From Balneolaceae bacterium (lineage in GTDB: Bacteria > Bacteroidota > Rhodothermia > Balneolales > Balneolaceae): 64,000 nt of DNA. Shown here piece after piece: positions 1 to 8,273 of the stretch; positions within the stretch are counted from its first letter, which is position 1; each line of letters begins with the position of its first letter. A program made the translations under genes and the position numbers. Under the pieces are notes generated by a model, which was not told the origin of the DNA, searched no databases, and saw nothing but the letters and a program-made list of their open reading frames with translations. Location of the stretch: assembly GCA_020832415.1 (NCBI GenBank), contig JAFIES010000032.1, positions 1 to 64,000 of the forward strand, in the 5' to 3' direction.

Positions 1-2
1 AC

Positions 3-719
3 AGTGTTTTTCAGGTGGCTTGTCATGAAGAAGTTACCCCTCCGGAAAAACTAAATGAATGGTGTGAATTTGCCCGCAAGCATGTTATGATTAATGAGCA
101 TGCAGTAGGAAGGGTAATTGCCAGGCCCTTCACCGGTTCGCCGGGAAATTTTGTTCGCATCTCGGAAAAAAGGCAGGATTTTTCGATGACTCCACCCAAG
201 CCAAATCTCTTATCACTGCTGCAGGAGAGTGGAATAAAAACATACTCGGTTGGAAAAGTTATTGATCTTTTTGCCGGAATCGGTTTTCATCAATACAGAA
301 AAACCAAAAGTAACGCAGAGGGCATTTCACAGCTATTAAGCCTGATGAGCGCGGGGATCGATAATAGCTTTACCTTCATTAACCTGATTGATACAGATCA
401 AATTTATGGCCACCGGCAGGATACGGAAGGATTTGCCAGGTGCCTGGAAGAGATAGATCGGGCTCTGCCAGCCATCACAGAAAAATTAAAGGGAGATGAT
501 ATTCTGATTATTTCCGGTGATCACGGTAACGATCCGGCTGATGACAGCACCGACCACACAAGAGAATTTGTTCCATTGCTGGTAGTTCAGAGGAGTCAAC
601 AAGAAGGAAAGCAACTCGGAATAAGAGACACTTTTGCTGATGTATCTGCAACTGTTTTAGAAGCCCACGGAGTTGAAAGTCCACTGCCGGGAGTATCATT
701 TTTAAGTGCCCTCGGATAG
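3..719 (+). CDS. deoB: Phosphopentomutase, C-terminal part (5' truncated by window edge)
   Basis: DeoB interconverts deoxyribose/ribose 1-phosphate and 5-phosphate in cytosolic nucleoside catabolism. The reading frame is open from base 3 (SVFQ precedes ACHEEV), so the GTG at 15 is an internal valine and the gene starts outside the window. The visible 239 residues hold the cap-domain part (ARPFTG near residue 40) and the C-terminal alkaline-phosphatase-like metal site: NLIDTDQIYGHR, then SGDHGNDP and STDHTREFVP, whose Asp and His residues bind the two manganese ions in this family. The end (SFLSALG) is a normal family end, so only the N-terminal part, about two fifths, is missing. The gene is followed by 140 bp and rpoD on the same strand; no terminator is evident between them. 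Confidence 0.95.
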   Translation, partial: SVFQVACHEEVTPPEKLNEWCEFARKHVMINEHAVGRVIARPFTGSPGNFVRISEKRQDFSMTPPKPNLLSLLQESGIKTYSVGKVIDLFAGIGFHQYRKTKSNAEGISQLLSLMSAGIDNSFTFINLIDTDQIYGHRQDTEGFARCLEEIDRALPAITEKLKGDDILIISGDHGNDPADDSTDHTREFVPLLVVQRSQQEGKQLGIRDTFADVSATVLEAHGVESPLPGVSFLSALG

Positions 720-859
720 ATGAAAGCGTGTTTAACTTTCAGTTGAAATTTTCTTATATTATTGGGTTCATTTATTAAGGCAACACAACAATTATCCTGC
801 GAAAACGTACTGCTAATTGACGGCCTCCAAAAACAAATTATCACTTAAAAAAGTATAAC

Positions 860-1714
860 GTGGCAAAAAGCTCAGGAATTTCTACCCGCGAATCAGAATC
901 GTTAGACCGCTACCTGCACGAAATTGGAAAAGAGAAACTCATTACCCCTGATGATGAGGTACGGCTTGCAAAAGAGATCCAAAAAGGATCGCAGCGGGCA
1001 CTTGAAGAACTTACCAAAGCCAACCTCCGTTTTGTTGTTTCAGTTGCGAAGCAGTATCAAAATCAGGGTTTATCTCTCGGAGATTTAATTAACGAGGGTA
1101 ACCTTGGCCTGATTAAAGCTGCCAAACGATTTGATGAAACACGTGGATTTAAGTTTATATCGTACGCTGTATGGTGGATTCGTCAGTCCATTCTGCAGGC
1201 ACTTGCCGAGCAAAGCCGTATTGTACGCCTGCCGCTGAACAGGGTTGGTGCGTTGAATAAAATTGGAAAGGAACTTTCAAAGCTTGAGCAAGAGTACGAA
1301 AGGGTTCCTTCTGCCGCTGAACTTGCCGAAAGTTTGGAAATGACTGTATCTGAAGTAGCAGATACCCTGAAAATTTCCGGCCGTCACCTCTCGATGGATG
1401 CACCTTTTGCACAGGGTGAAGATAACCGCCTTCTGGATGTACTGGAAAACGAAGAGATTCCGGATCCTGATAACGATCTGATGGGCGAATCACTGAAAGT
1501 GGAAATTGAGCGAGCCCTCTCTAAACTTACAAAACGCGAAGCTGAAGTGATCAGGCTCTATTTTGGAATTGGACGAGAGCACTCACTAACCCTTGAAGAA
1601 ATTGGTGAGCGTTTTGACCTTACAAGAGAACGTGTAAGGCAGATCAAAGAAAAAGCACTTCGTAAATTGAGGCATCACAACAGAAGTGCTGCACTTCGAG
1701 CCTATCTTGGATGA
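860..1714 (+). CDS. rpoD: Primary RNA polymerase sigma factor RpoD/SigA, Bacteroidota type
   Basis: This is the housekeeping sigma-70 factor that directs RNA polymerase to most promoters. At 284 residues it is the short form typical of Bacteroidota/Balneolota, lacking the long region 1.1 and the non-conserved insert of E. coli RpoD. Region 1.2 is at about residues 12-45. Region 2, with the core-binding and -10 recognition helices, is at about 52-122 and includes [16 protein letters not shown] and [10 protein letters not shown]. Region 3 is at about 130-205, and region 4, with the -35 helix-turn-helix, at about 225-278 ([20 protein letters not shown]). The start is GTG at 860, giving [19 protein letters not shown], the usual N-terminus of the group. 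No clear Shine-Dalgarno precedes it. An intrinsic terminator follows 6 bp after the stop. Confidence 0.97.
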   Translation: MAKSSGISTRESESLDRYLHEIGKEKLITPDDEVRLAKEIQKGSQRALEELTKANLRFVVSVAKQYQNQGLSLGDLINEGNLGLIKAAKRFDETRGFKFISYAVWWIRQSILQALAEQSRIVRLPLNRVGALNKIGKELSKLEQEYERVPSAAELAESLEMTVSEVADTLKISGRHLSMDAPFAQGEDNRLLDVLENEEIPDPDNDLMGESLKVEIERALSKLTKREAEVIRLYFGIGREHSLTLEEIGERFDLTRERVRQIKEKALRKLRHHNRSAALRAYLG

Positions 1715-1720
1715 TTTTTA

Positions 1721-1746
1721 AAAGCCGGTTATTGCCGGCTTTTTTT
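1721..1746 (+). terminator. Intrinsic terminator of rpoD
   Basis: An 8-bp perfect stem, AAAGCCGG / CCGGCTTT, with a 6-nt loop (TTATTG), runs directly into a T-tract at 1740-1746. It begins 6 bp after the rpoD stop codon, so it separates rpoD from the sensor-kinase operon. Confidence 0.9.
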
Positions 1747-1766
1747 ATGCGCAGTAATTATCCACT

Positions 1767-1782
1767 TCACATGAATATGTGA
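1767..1782. promoter_or_regulatory. Palindromic operator 1 (TCACAT-N4-ATGTGA) before the sensor kinase
   Basis: The sequence TCACAT GAAT ATGTGA is a perfect 6-bp inverted repeat with a 4-bp spacer. The same site occurs at 5346-5361 and 8190-8205, each time upstream of a gene of this locus. A -10-like TATTAG lies 19 bp after the flanking T (1803-1808), only 9 bp before the kinase ATG, so a transcript from it would have almost no leader. I infer a binding site for the response regulator encoded at 4702, and hence autoregulation. The half-site order is opposite to that of a CRP/FNR site (TGTGA-N6-TCACA). Confidence 0.7.
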
Positions 1783-1817
1783 TTTGCCTGTAAGCAATAA
1801 GTTATTAGCTTACCAAG

Positions 1818-4700
1818 ATGTGCTACAGAGCAATTTATATAACACTTCTTCTGCTTTTCATTGGACTTGTGCATACAGTACAGTCACAATACCTGCCTTT
1901 TCGCACATATTCCATTGAACTTGGGCTAAGTGAATCTGTAGCGCACACACTTGTTCAGGATAACAGGGGATATATTTGGGTAGGAACCGGATTTGGCCTC
2001 AATCGCTTTGATGGGAAATCATTCAAGCAGTTTTACGAAAGTGACGGTTTGCCGAACAATAGAGTTCATTCTCTTTTTCAGGATCAGAACCAAACCATTT
2101 GGGTAGGTACCGAAACCGGCCTCTCTATTTTATATGGCGATTCTCTGGTGACTCCGGAAGAAGTTACCCAGCTAAACAATTATTCAATTCTCGATATTTA
2201 TCAGGATTTAAATAAAAACTATTGGTTTGGGACCGATGGTAACGGAGTCTGGAGATTAGATACCGAAGGCGAGTTATTATCAATCGATGAAAAATATGGC
2301 CTGCCTGTAGAACGGGTTCGGGCCGTGAGGCAAACAAGTGATGGAGCCGTCTGGATTGGTTCGAGAGAATCTTTGGTAAAAATTAAAGATGATGAAGTAA
2401 CTCACTTTACAATCATACAAGGCTTACCCGATTTACGTATCCGGACAATTGAAATAGATGATTACGACAGGGTTTGGATAGCAACCACAGGTGGCCTGCT
2501 GCTGTATGAAAATGGCCACTTTGAGCTCTTTAATAATCAGCATGGGTTGAACGATAATCGGCTTCAATCAATAACCATTGAAGATTATGACAGAGTTTGG
2601 CTCGGTACGGAAAGTGGAATTTCACTGTTCAACGGTGAGGAGTTCCGAAACTTTACGGGAAGAGATGGTGTGCCTGCGGTGATTATCTATGCATCCATGA
2701 TGGATATTGAAGGAAATATCTGGTTTGGCACATTGGGCGGGGGTATTACCGTGCTTACCGGAGAACTGTTTGAGAGCTACGATATTGATAACGGACTAAC
2801 CAACAATGTTGTTACCGGTTTTGAAGAGGACTCGGAAGGAAATATCTGGATAGCAACATACGGCGGCGGGATTTTGCGATTTGATGGAGAGAATTTTTCG
2901 GTATTCCGTGAGCAGGATGGCTTAATAGATGATAAAGTATATGTGATCTATAATGACAGCCAAAACCGGCTCTGGATTGGAACACGGGATGGAATCAGCA
3001 TATATGAAAACGGACAATTCCGAACTCTTTCTGAGGAAGAATTTCCATTTCGTATCGTCAGAAAAATCAAAGAAGACCCTGAAACTGGTGATTTTTGGAT
3101 TGCAACCTACAGCGATGGAGTAATCAGGCTTACAGATCAGGGTTTTGTTCAATATCATCTTGGAAATGGTTTTTTGCATAACACGGTGATGGATATAAAG
3201 CGGGATGAAGATGGAACCTATTGGTTTGCAACGTATGGGGGAGTTGCAATTTTTGATGGTCACGAATTTTCTGAAGTAACGATTGCAGATGGACTTCCAA
3301 GTAACGGGGTGATTCACATTCACCTTGATCATGAAGGGAACAGGTGGTTTTCTACATTTAATGGTGTTGCAAAATACGATGGTGTACAGGTCCGAAGGCT
3401 TCCTGAATCCGGCCAAACAGAGACGATTTCATATTTCACCATTCAGGATCTTGAAGACAGATTTTGGGTTGGGACAAATGTGGGGCTTTACAATATTGAG
3501 CCTGAAGTTCTGCTCAATTCAATGGTTATTGAAGAACGGCTGAGGGCTTTCAGGCTCTACAATCGCAATCAAGGGTTAATTGCCAATGAACTAAATGCAG
3601 GGGCTTCTTTTGTAGCCAGTGATGGATCTGTTTGGCTTGGTACTGTTGAAGGCTTGAGCCGATTCTGGCCCGACAGAATAAGAAAAAATGATGCTCCACC
3701 GGGTTTGGAGTTTGAAGAGATATTGGTAAGTGGCAGGGAGGTGAATCCCAATCGTAACTATCAATTTAATCACGATCAAAACTTTGTTCAATTTACTTAC
3801 TCCGGGTTGAGCTATGAAGCACCTGATCAGATTTTCTACCAATACAAAATGCATGGGTTGGATGAAGGTTGGCAGATTACCCGTGAACGCACAATACGGT
3901 ATCCATCGCTATCGCCCGGAGAGTATCAGTTTGAACTACGCGCGTATAACGCCAATGGTGTAATAAGTACAAAAACAGCTGAATTCGGTTTCAAAATATT
4001 CCCACCATTCTACTTTCAATGGTGGTTTATTCTTCTCGTCATGATACTATTTGTGGCGATTGTTCTTTTCTCGGTGCGATACTTCAGGGTTTCAAAGCAG
4101 GTGGATATAGAACGCATGCGTGTGCAAATAGCCAGTGATCTGCATGATGATGTGGGCTCTTCTTTGACAGAACTGGCACTTCAAACCGATTTTTTACAGG
4201 CAGGTGAATTAAGTGAGGAGGTAAAACAAACTTTAAAGCAGCTGGGTGCGCACAGTAGAAAAATTGTTAACAGCCTTGATGATATAGTATGGTCAATCGA
4301 CTCGAGAAACGATACAGCAGGCGATCTGACAGACCGAATGCAGGATTATGTTAACCAAATGTTTGTGAACGGAGATGTTGAAGTGTTGTACAATTTTGAT
4401 CAGTTAAGAATGGACGAAAAACTCCCGGTTGATGTTAAAGAGAATGTCTACCTGATCTTTAAAGAGTCTATCAACAATGTGGTTAAACACTCGAATGCCA
4501 CCAAAGTACAGATTACGTTTTCATTTTCCGGCAAAACCTACGAACTGAAAATTGAAGATAACGGAACCGGATTGAATGGCAGCCGGAAATCGGGGCAGGG
4601 CTTAAGAAACATTAAAATGAGAGCAGAAAGAATAGGTTCAAACGTTGATATCTATTCAAACGGAGGATTTACCGTTAAGGCGACCGGATCAATAAAATAA
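1818..4700 (+). CDS. Two-component sensor histidine kinase with beta-propeller sensor (Reg_prop/Y_Y_Y/HisKA_3)
   Basis: This is a 960-residue membrane sensor kinase. It has a signal peptide (MCYRAIYITLLLLFIGLVHT), then about 13 Reg_prop repeats (IWVGT-GLNRFDG type) forming a two-propeller periplasmic sensor to about residue 630. A Y_Y_Y domain (YKMHGLDEGWQ) spans about 660-725 and one membrane helix lies at about 735-755. The HisKA_3 dimerisation domain carries the phospho-accepting H776 in SDLHDDVGSSL. The HATPase domain has an N box (FKESINNVVKH) and G box (EDNGTGLNG, SGQGLRNIKMR). All catalytic motifs are present. The response-regulator gene starts 1 bp after the stop codon, so the two are co-transcribed and form a cognate pair. 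Kinases of this layout in Bacteroidota often sense glycans or other periplasmic ligands; the ligand here is unknown. Confidence 0.95.
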   Translation: MCYRAIYITLLLLFIGLVHTVQSQYLPFRTYSIELGLSESVAHTLVQDNRGYIWVGTGFGLNRFDGKSFKQFYESDGLPNNRVHSLFQDQNQTIWVGTETGLSILYGDSLVTPEEVTQLNNYSILDIYQDLNKNYWFGTDGNGVWRLDTEGELLSIDEKYGLPVERVRAVRQTSDGAVWIGSRESLVKIKDDEVTHFTIIQGLPDLRIRTIEIDDYDRVWIATTGGLLLYENGHFELFNNQHGLNDNRLQSITIEDYDRVWLGTESGISLFNGEEFRNFTGRDGVPAVIIYASMMDIEGNIWFGTLGGGITVLTGELFESYDIDNGLTNNVVTGFEEDSEGNIWIATYGGGILRFDGENFSVFREQDGLIDDKVYVIYNDSQNRLWIGTRDGISIYENGQFRTLSEEEFPFRIVRKIKEDPETGDFWIATYSDGVIRLTDQGFVQYHLGNGFLHNTVMDIKRDEDGTYWFATYGGVAIFDGHEFSEVTIADGLPSNGVIHIHLDHEGNRWFSTFNGVAKYDGVQVRRLPESGQTETISYFTIQDLEDRFWVGTNVGLYNIEPEVLLNSMVIEERLRAFRLYNRNQGLIANELNAGASFVASDGSVWLGTVEGLSRFWPDRIRKNDAPPGLEFEEILVSGREVNPNRNYQFNHDQNFVQFTYSGLSYEAPDQIFYQYKMHGLDEGWQITRERTIRYPSLSPGEYQFELRAYNANGVISTKTAEFGFKIFPPFYFQWWFILLVMILFVAIVLFSVRYFRVSKQVDIERMRVQIASDLHDDVGSSLTELALQTDFLQAGELSEEVKQTLKQLGAHSRKIVNSLDDIVWSIDSRNDTAGDLTDRMQDYVNQMFVNGDVEVLYNFDQLRMDEKLPVDVKENVYLIFKESINNVVKHSNATKVQITFSFSGKTYELKIEDNGTGLNGSRKSGQGLRNIKMRAERIGSNVDIYSNGGFTVKATGSIK

Positions 4701-4701
4701 G

Positions 4702-5343
4702 ATGAAGATTATGATTGAAATAGGAATTGTGGAAGACAATGTTAAAATCAGAAACCTCATTCAGCGATATCTGGATATGCAGGAATCGATGAGCTGTAAA
4801 GTTGCCTTAGACTCGGTTGAGGAGATGCTCGATCATCTCGATAAAAACGATGCTCCCGGTGTACTTCTGATGGATATTCAGCTGCCGGGTATGTCGGGTA
4901 TAGAGGGTATTGGAATCATCAAGAAAAAGTATCCGAACATTGAAATTATCATGCTTACGATTTATCACGATTCTCACAAAATTTTTGATTCGCTTGTGGC
5001 CGGTGCTTCCGGTTATTTACTGAAACATACATCGCTTCCGGAGATTAAAGAATCAATCGAAACGCTCATGGATGGTGGCGCTCCGATGTCGCCCCAAATA
5101 GCCAGGAAAGTTATCCAGCATTTCAATAAACCGGCACCTCAAAAAAATCCTGAAAGTAATTTAACATCACGAGAACAGGATATTGTGAATGGGTTGGTAG
5201 ATGGCCTGAGTTATAAGTTGATTGCTGACCGGTTTGATATCTCCATTGATACTGTGCGGGCGCATATCAGAAATATCTACAAAAAACTGCATGTGAACTC
5301 CAAGGCAGAAGTTATTGCAAAATCACTGAGAGGTGAGATCTAA
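4702..5343 (+). CDS. NarL/FixJ-type response regulator (REC-LuxR HTH)
   Basis: This 213-residue response regulator has a receiver domain at residues about 5-122 with the phospho-acceptor D58 in LLMDIQLPGMSG and the conserved Lys in GYLLKHTSLPE. A LuxR-type helix-turn-helix follows at about 152-212 (LTSREQDIVNGLVDGLSYKL, then RAHIRNIYKKL). It lies 1 bp downstream of the histidine kinase and is almost certainly its partner. The start at 4702 is preferred; an ATG at 4711 is an alternative. LuxR-type HTH proteins dimerise on short inverted repeats. The TCACAT-N4-ATGTGA sites upstream of the kinase and of the two following cassettes are therefore the obvious candidate targets, one of them 2 bp after this gene's stop codon. 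Confidence 0.95.
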   Translation: MKIMIEIGIVEDNVKIRNLIQRYLDMQESMSCKVALDSVEEMLDHLDKNDAPGVLLMDIQLPGMSGIEGIGIIKKKYPNIEIIMLTIYHDSHKIFDSLVAGASGYLLKHTSLPEIKESIETLMDGGAPMSPQIARKVIQHFNKPAPQKNPESNLTSREQDIVNGLVDGLSYKLIADRFDISIDTVRAHIRNIYKKLHVNSKAEVIAKSLRGEI

Positions 5344-5365
5344 TATCACATGGATATGTGATATT
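5342..5365. promoter_or_regulatory. Palindromic operator 2, upstream of the first lipoprotein cassette
   Basis: A perfect 10-bp inverted repeat, AATATCACAT / ATGTGATATT, with spacer GGAT, begins at the last bases of the response-regulator gene. It contains the core TCACAT-N4-ATGTGA (5346-5361) also seen at 1767 and 8190. A TATATT -10-like box begins 21 bp after the flanking T of the core (5384-5389). The operator centre would then lie close to -42, the usual place for an activator that contacts sigma. Confidence 0.75.
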
Positions 5366-5426
5366 AGATAAGTGATAATATTGTATATTATTTACAGTCA
5401 GAGATAAGAACATCATTTAGTCCGCT

Positions 5427-6413
5427 ATGAAAGTTATACAGATACATATCTCAATTTTTTTACTGGCACTACTGGTTTTTTCAGGGTGTTACACGCAGTA
5501 CAATGCAACCAGCGATGATGTTGAAAATCAGGCAGTATATACGGGAGATGGGTGGTTTGAAATTGATGGGATGAACTTCTATATAGATTATCCTACAAGG
5601 CATTGGTTCAGCTATTATGGCATTGACTTGGCAACAGACAGGAACTTCCTGACAATGGCTCATTTTAATTATCACCACCCTACAAGTACCTATTTTTACT
5701 CACCACTCAGAGGATCAATCTTTTATAACTATCCGGGATATTCCAACAACTTCTTTCATCGAAGTATTGTGTCATCACGTTCATGGGGTAATTTTTATAG
5801 CACTCACCACCCACCGTATTATTCAAATCAGTATATGTGGAGTTTTTACTACCACAGGTGGGCTAACTGGTACTACTGGCAGTCTGTACATCCCAGTGAT
5901 TGGCAGGGATCTTATGCAACTGAGGGAAGGGGCTATGCAAGCAATAGCAATAGTTTGAGAGGTACATCTGTAAGTGGTACAAACTCAGGAAACAGATCGA
6001 ACCATGTGAGCAGCAGGTTGTCATCAGACAGAAATGAGCTCTCTGCGGTTTCTTCACGTAACAGAATTACGGCTCCATCAATAGACCGTGTTACTCTAAA
6101 TGAAAGACAGCAAAATGTTAGAGACAGAAGAGGTTCTGATTACAGAAGTAGTCTTGGGAATCGTTCTTCAAGCTCACCGCTTAGCAGCTGGGGTGACTGG
6201 CAACAGAGGAACAGAAACTCAGCGGGTGTGAACAGAACAGCTGGTAATGCTCGTACTGCCGGCACTGTAAACCGGGCTCCAGTAAACCGATCTTCAGAAA
6301 GTTCAACGGTAAGAGGCGCATCAAGCAGGAACGGATCATCGGGTAGTGCTACACGTTCTTCAGGCAGCAGCCGGTCATCAGGTGAAGGTTCTTCATCACG
6401 AGGAAGTAATTAG
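5427..6413 (+). CDS. Outer-membrane lipoprotein with Ser/Asn/Arg-rich tail (cassette 1)
   Basis: I do not recognise a named family. The 328-residue protein has a lipoprotein signal peptide with lipobox VFSGC (Cys21). A folded region of about 120 residues follows, rich in Tyr, Trp and His (DGWFEIDGMNFYIDYPTRHW, then YY/HH-rich segments). From about residue 165 to the end it is a low-complexity tail of Ser, Arg, Asn and Gly. It is a paralogue of the protein at 8274: both begin with SGCYTQ after the signal and share a DGW...DY-TR-W...YG core. It sits behind operator 2 and is followed 39 bp later by a FadL-like barrel gene, so the two are probably one transcription unit. The tail suggests a surface-exposed linker or polymer-binding region; the function is unknown. 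Confidence 0.75.
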   Translation: MKVIQIHISIFLLALLVFSGCYTQYNATSDDVENQAVYTGDGWFEIDGMNFYIDYPTRHWFSYYGIDLATDRNFLTMAHFNYHHPTSTYFYSPLRGSIFYNYPGYSNNFFHRSIVSSRSWGNFYSTHHPPYYSNQYMWSFYYHRWANWYYWQSVHPSDWQGSYATEGRGYASNSNSLRGTSVSGTNSGNRSNHVSSRLSSDRNELSAVSSRNRITAPSIDRVTLNERQQNVRDRRGSDYRSSLGNRSSSSPLSSWGDWQQRNRNSAGVNRTAGNARTAGTVNRAPVNRSSESSTVRGASSRNGSSGSATRSSGSSRSSGEGSSSRGSN

Positions 6414-6452
6414 AAGCATTTGCCGGTAATAATCTCTCAATCTGGCCGTGCT

Positions 6453-8048
6453 ATGCAAGTAAAGATTCTCCGGGTTAGAATGCATAGATTTACCGGGGTA
6501 CTATTATTGGCCAGTTTGCTCTTTGTTGGTTTTTCTGTAAAACCGTCTGCAGTACAGGCGCAAAATCTCAACTCAATTAATCCCTGGCTATACACAAACC
6601 AGGCAACGCTCTTTGGAGATTTTGGCAGATCCTACGATCCCGTTACAATGATAATGCCGGCTACAGCGTATGCTGCCGGGTTTGGATCCTATCTTGATAA
6701 TCCTGCATCAGCCGCTCTTTTTGGCACGTCGTTCGGTGAGTTTGGTTTTACAACACGAACGGTTAATGAAGAAGCTGCATACAGAGGTGTTATAAGAGAA
6801 TATGATTCGTCTGACTTTCAGAACAGCATCACGAATGCGGGCTTTGTGTATGTATTTCCCGTTGACATTGGCCGGCTGGTTGCCGGGGGCGGCTATACTC
6901 AGTTTGCAGGATATAACCGAAGCTTGTCGGTAAGTTCAAGAAATGTACTCAGCTCAATTACCGACTTTTTTAAAACCCCTGGCAGTATCTATTCTGAGAT
7001 GGCGTTCAACACTTTTGCTACTGATTTTGGGGATGAATTTCAAGACTGGGATGAATCCATTTTCAGGATTGGGTTTGACAACTTTGGTGAATATCCGGGG
7101 ATCAGTCAGGTTTTCACGATCAATGAGCGTGGGTATGGCGGGGAATACTCCCTCTTTGGAGCCACAGAATTTCGACAAAATCTGATGGTGGGAGTCAGCC
7201 TTGGATTTGTAAGAGGAAATTATCAATACGAAAGAGATTTTCAGGAAATTGATGTTTTAAATGATTTCAACACTAATTTTATCGACACCAGCGGAGATGG
7301 TGTACCTGACACAGATATCGACAGAGTAATTCTCGAGGACAGAATTGCGGCCACTTTTGATGGATTCAGAGTAAGAGCCGGGATTTTATACAGAATTACA
7401 CCTTTTATTAATTTGGGGCTCAGTTATGCTCCATCAACATCATTTAAAGTAAATGAAGTTCTTGATGCGGATATTGCTACAGTGATGAATAATCGGGTAA
7501 GGTTTGAAGAGGCTCAAGAACGCGATTTTTCTTATCGGTTTAAAACACCTTCTAAAACATCTTTGGGCCTGGCTTTAGACCGTTACTATGGTTTTACGAT
7601 ATCTTTAGCAGCTGATCATGTGAATTATAAAAAAACGGAGCTTGATTACGATGATAACGAGTTGTTCGATGATGAGGTGCGAGATAACGAAGAGATCAAT
7701 GAAGCGTTGAGAAATGTATGGAATTTAAGAGCGGGCCTTTCATACGATGCGAATCCCTTTGTGACACTGAGAGGCGGATACGCAAATTTGCCCGGCCGGT
7801 TTAATTCAAATATGGGAGGGACAAGAGTAATTTCTTTTGGCACAGGGTTCATCATTACATCCCGCATTTTATTTGATATGGCCTTTCAGCTTGAAAGGTG
7901 GGAAGAGATCTCATCTGTTTACGATTTTGCTCAGTATGATTATTCGACGTTGCCGGAAGCACCTCCCGATTTTACCTTGCGATCAGAAAATGCTGATCGG
8001 CTTGTTCGTCGATGGAGTATGGTAGCTTCATTTGTATATCTTTTCTGA
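6453..8048 (+). CDS. OmpP1/FadL-like outer-membrane beta-barrel protein (cassette 1)
   Basis: This is an outer-membrane barrel of about 530 residues, resembling the OmpP1/FadL/PorV group. A signal peptide ends near SAVQAQ. The N-terminal plug-like segment has NQATLFGDFG and GFGSYLDNPASAALFG, the typical start of this family. Alternating beta-strand sequence continues to a C-terminal aromatic (ASFVYLF). It is a close paralogue of the protein at 9968, with shared stretches such as FNTFATDFGDEF-DWDESIFRIGFD. I chose the ATG at 6453; the ATG at 6480 (MHRFTGVLLL) is an equally good signal-peptide start, and the frame extends up to a TTG at 6420. A calcium-binding-like DTSGDGVPDTDID segment lies mid-protein. 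FadL-type proteins move hydrophobic compounds and PorV-type proteins assist secretion; which applies here is unknown. Confidence 0.85.
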   Translation: MQVKILRVRMHRFTGVLLLASLLFVGFSVKPSAVQAQNLNSINPWLYTNQATLFGDFGRSYDPVTMIMPATAYAAGFGSYLDNPASAALFGTSFGEFGFTTRTVNEEAAYRGVIREYDSSDFQNSITNAGFVYVFPVDIGRLVAGGGYTQFAGYNRSLSVSSRNVLSSITDFFKTPGSIYSEMAFNTFATDFGDEFQDWDESIFRIGFDNFGEYPGISQVFTINERGYGGEYSLFGATEFRQNLMVGVSLGFVRGNYQYERDFQEIDVLNDFNTNFIDTSGDGVPDTDIDRVILEDRIAATFDGFRVRAGILYRITPFINLGLSYAPSTSFKVNEVLDADIATVMNNRVRFEEAQERDFSYRFKTPSKTSLGLALDRYYGFTISLAADHVNYKKTELDYDDNELFDDEVRDNEEINEALRNVWNLRAGLSYDANPFVTLRGGYANLPGRFNSNMGGTRVISFGTGFIITSRILFDMAFQLERWEEISSVYDFAQYDYSTLPEAPPDFTLRSENADRLVRRWSMVASFVYLF

Positions 8049-8054
8049 TTCAGA

Positions 8055-8078
8055 TTGCTAAACACACAGTTTTAGCAA
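8055..8078 (+). terminator. Possible weak terminator hairpin after cassette 1
   Basis: TTGCTAAA / TTTAGCAA form an 8-bp stem with an 8-nt loop just downstream of the barrel gene stop. It is followed by CATTTTAGG, a poor T-tract. It fits the end of the first cassette but may only pause polymerase. Confidence 0.4.
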
Positions 8079-8189
8079 CATTTTAGGTTTTACAATCGTA
8101 TTGTTACTATACAATCTGTTTAAGGAACAAACTGATGTAACCAGTCGTTATTAGATGAAAATGAACCAAAAAAAAGGATGTTATATGTA

Positions 8190-8205
8190 TCACATGGTTA
8201 TGTGA
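8190..8205. promoter_or_regulatory. Palindromic operator 3, upstream of the second lipoprotein cassette
   Basis: TCACAT GGTT ATGTGA repeats the site found at 1767 and 5346. TATCTT, a -10-like box, begins 22 bp after the flanking T (8229-8234), matching the geometry of operator 2. The region from here to the ATG at 8274 also resembles the leader of the first cassette: both end in AGTC, a few bases, then GCTATGAAA. This points to duplication of promoter and operator together with the genes. Confidence 0.75.
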
Positions 8206-8273
8206 TGTTGATAATGAAACATTTAGTGTATCTTATAAGTGGATAAGATAAACAGCAAAGTCCGGAGTCAGCT

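Noticed and set aside
1767..1782. Interpretation of the TCACAT/ATGTGA palindromes as CRP/FNR sites
   Set aside because: CRP sites are TGTGA-N6-TCACA with half-sites pointing the other way; here TCACA comes first with a 4-bp spacer. No CRP-type gene is in the window.
8155..8205. Sixteen-codon frame (MKMNQKKGCYMYHMVM) overlapping operator 3
   Set aside because: It covers the palindrome itself and has no counterpart at the other two operators, so a leader peptide is unlikely.
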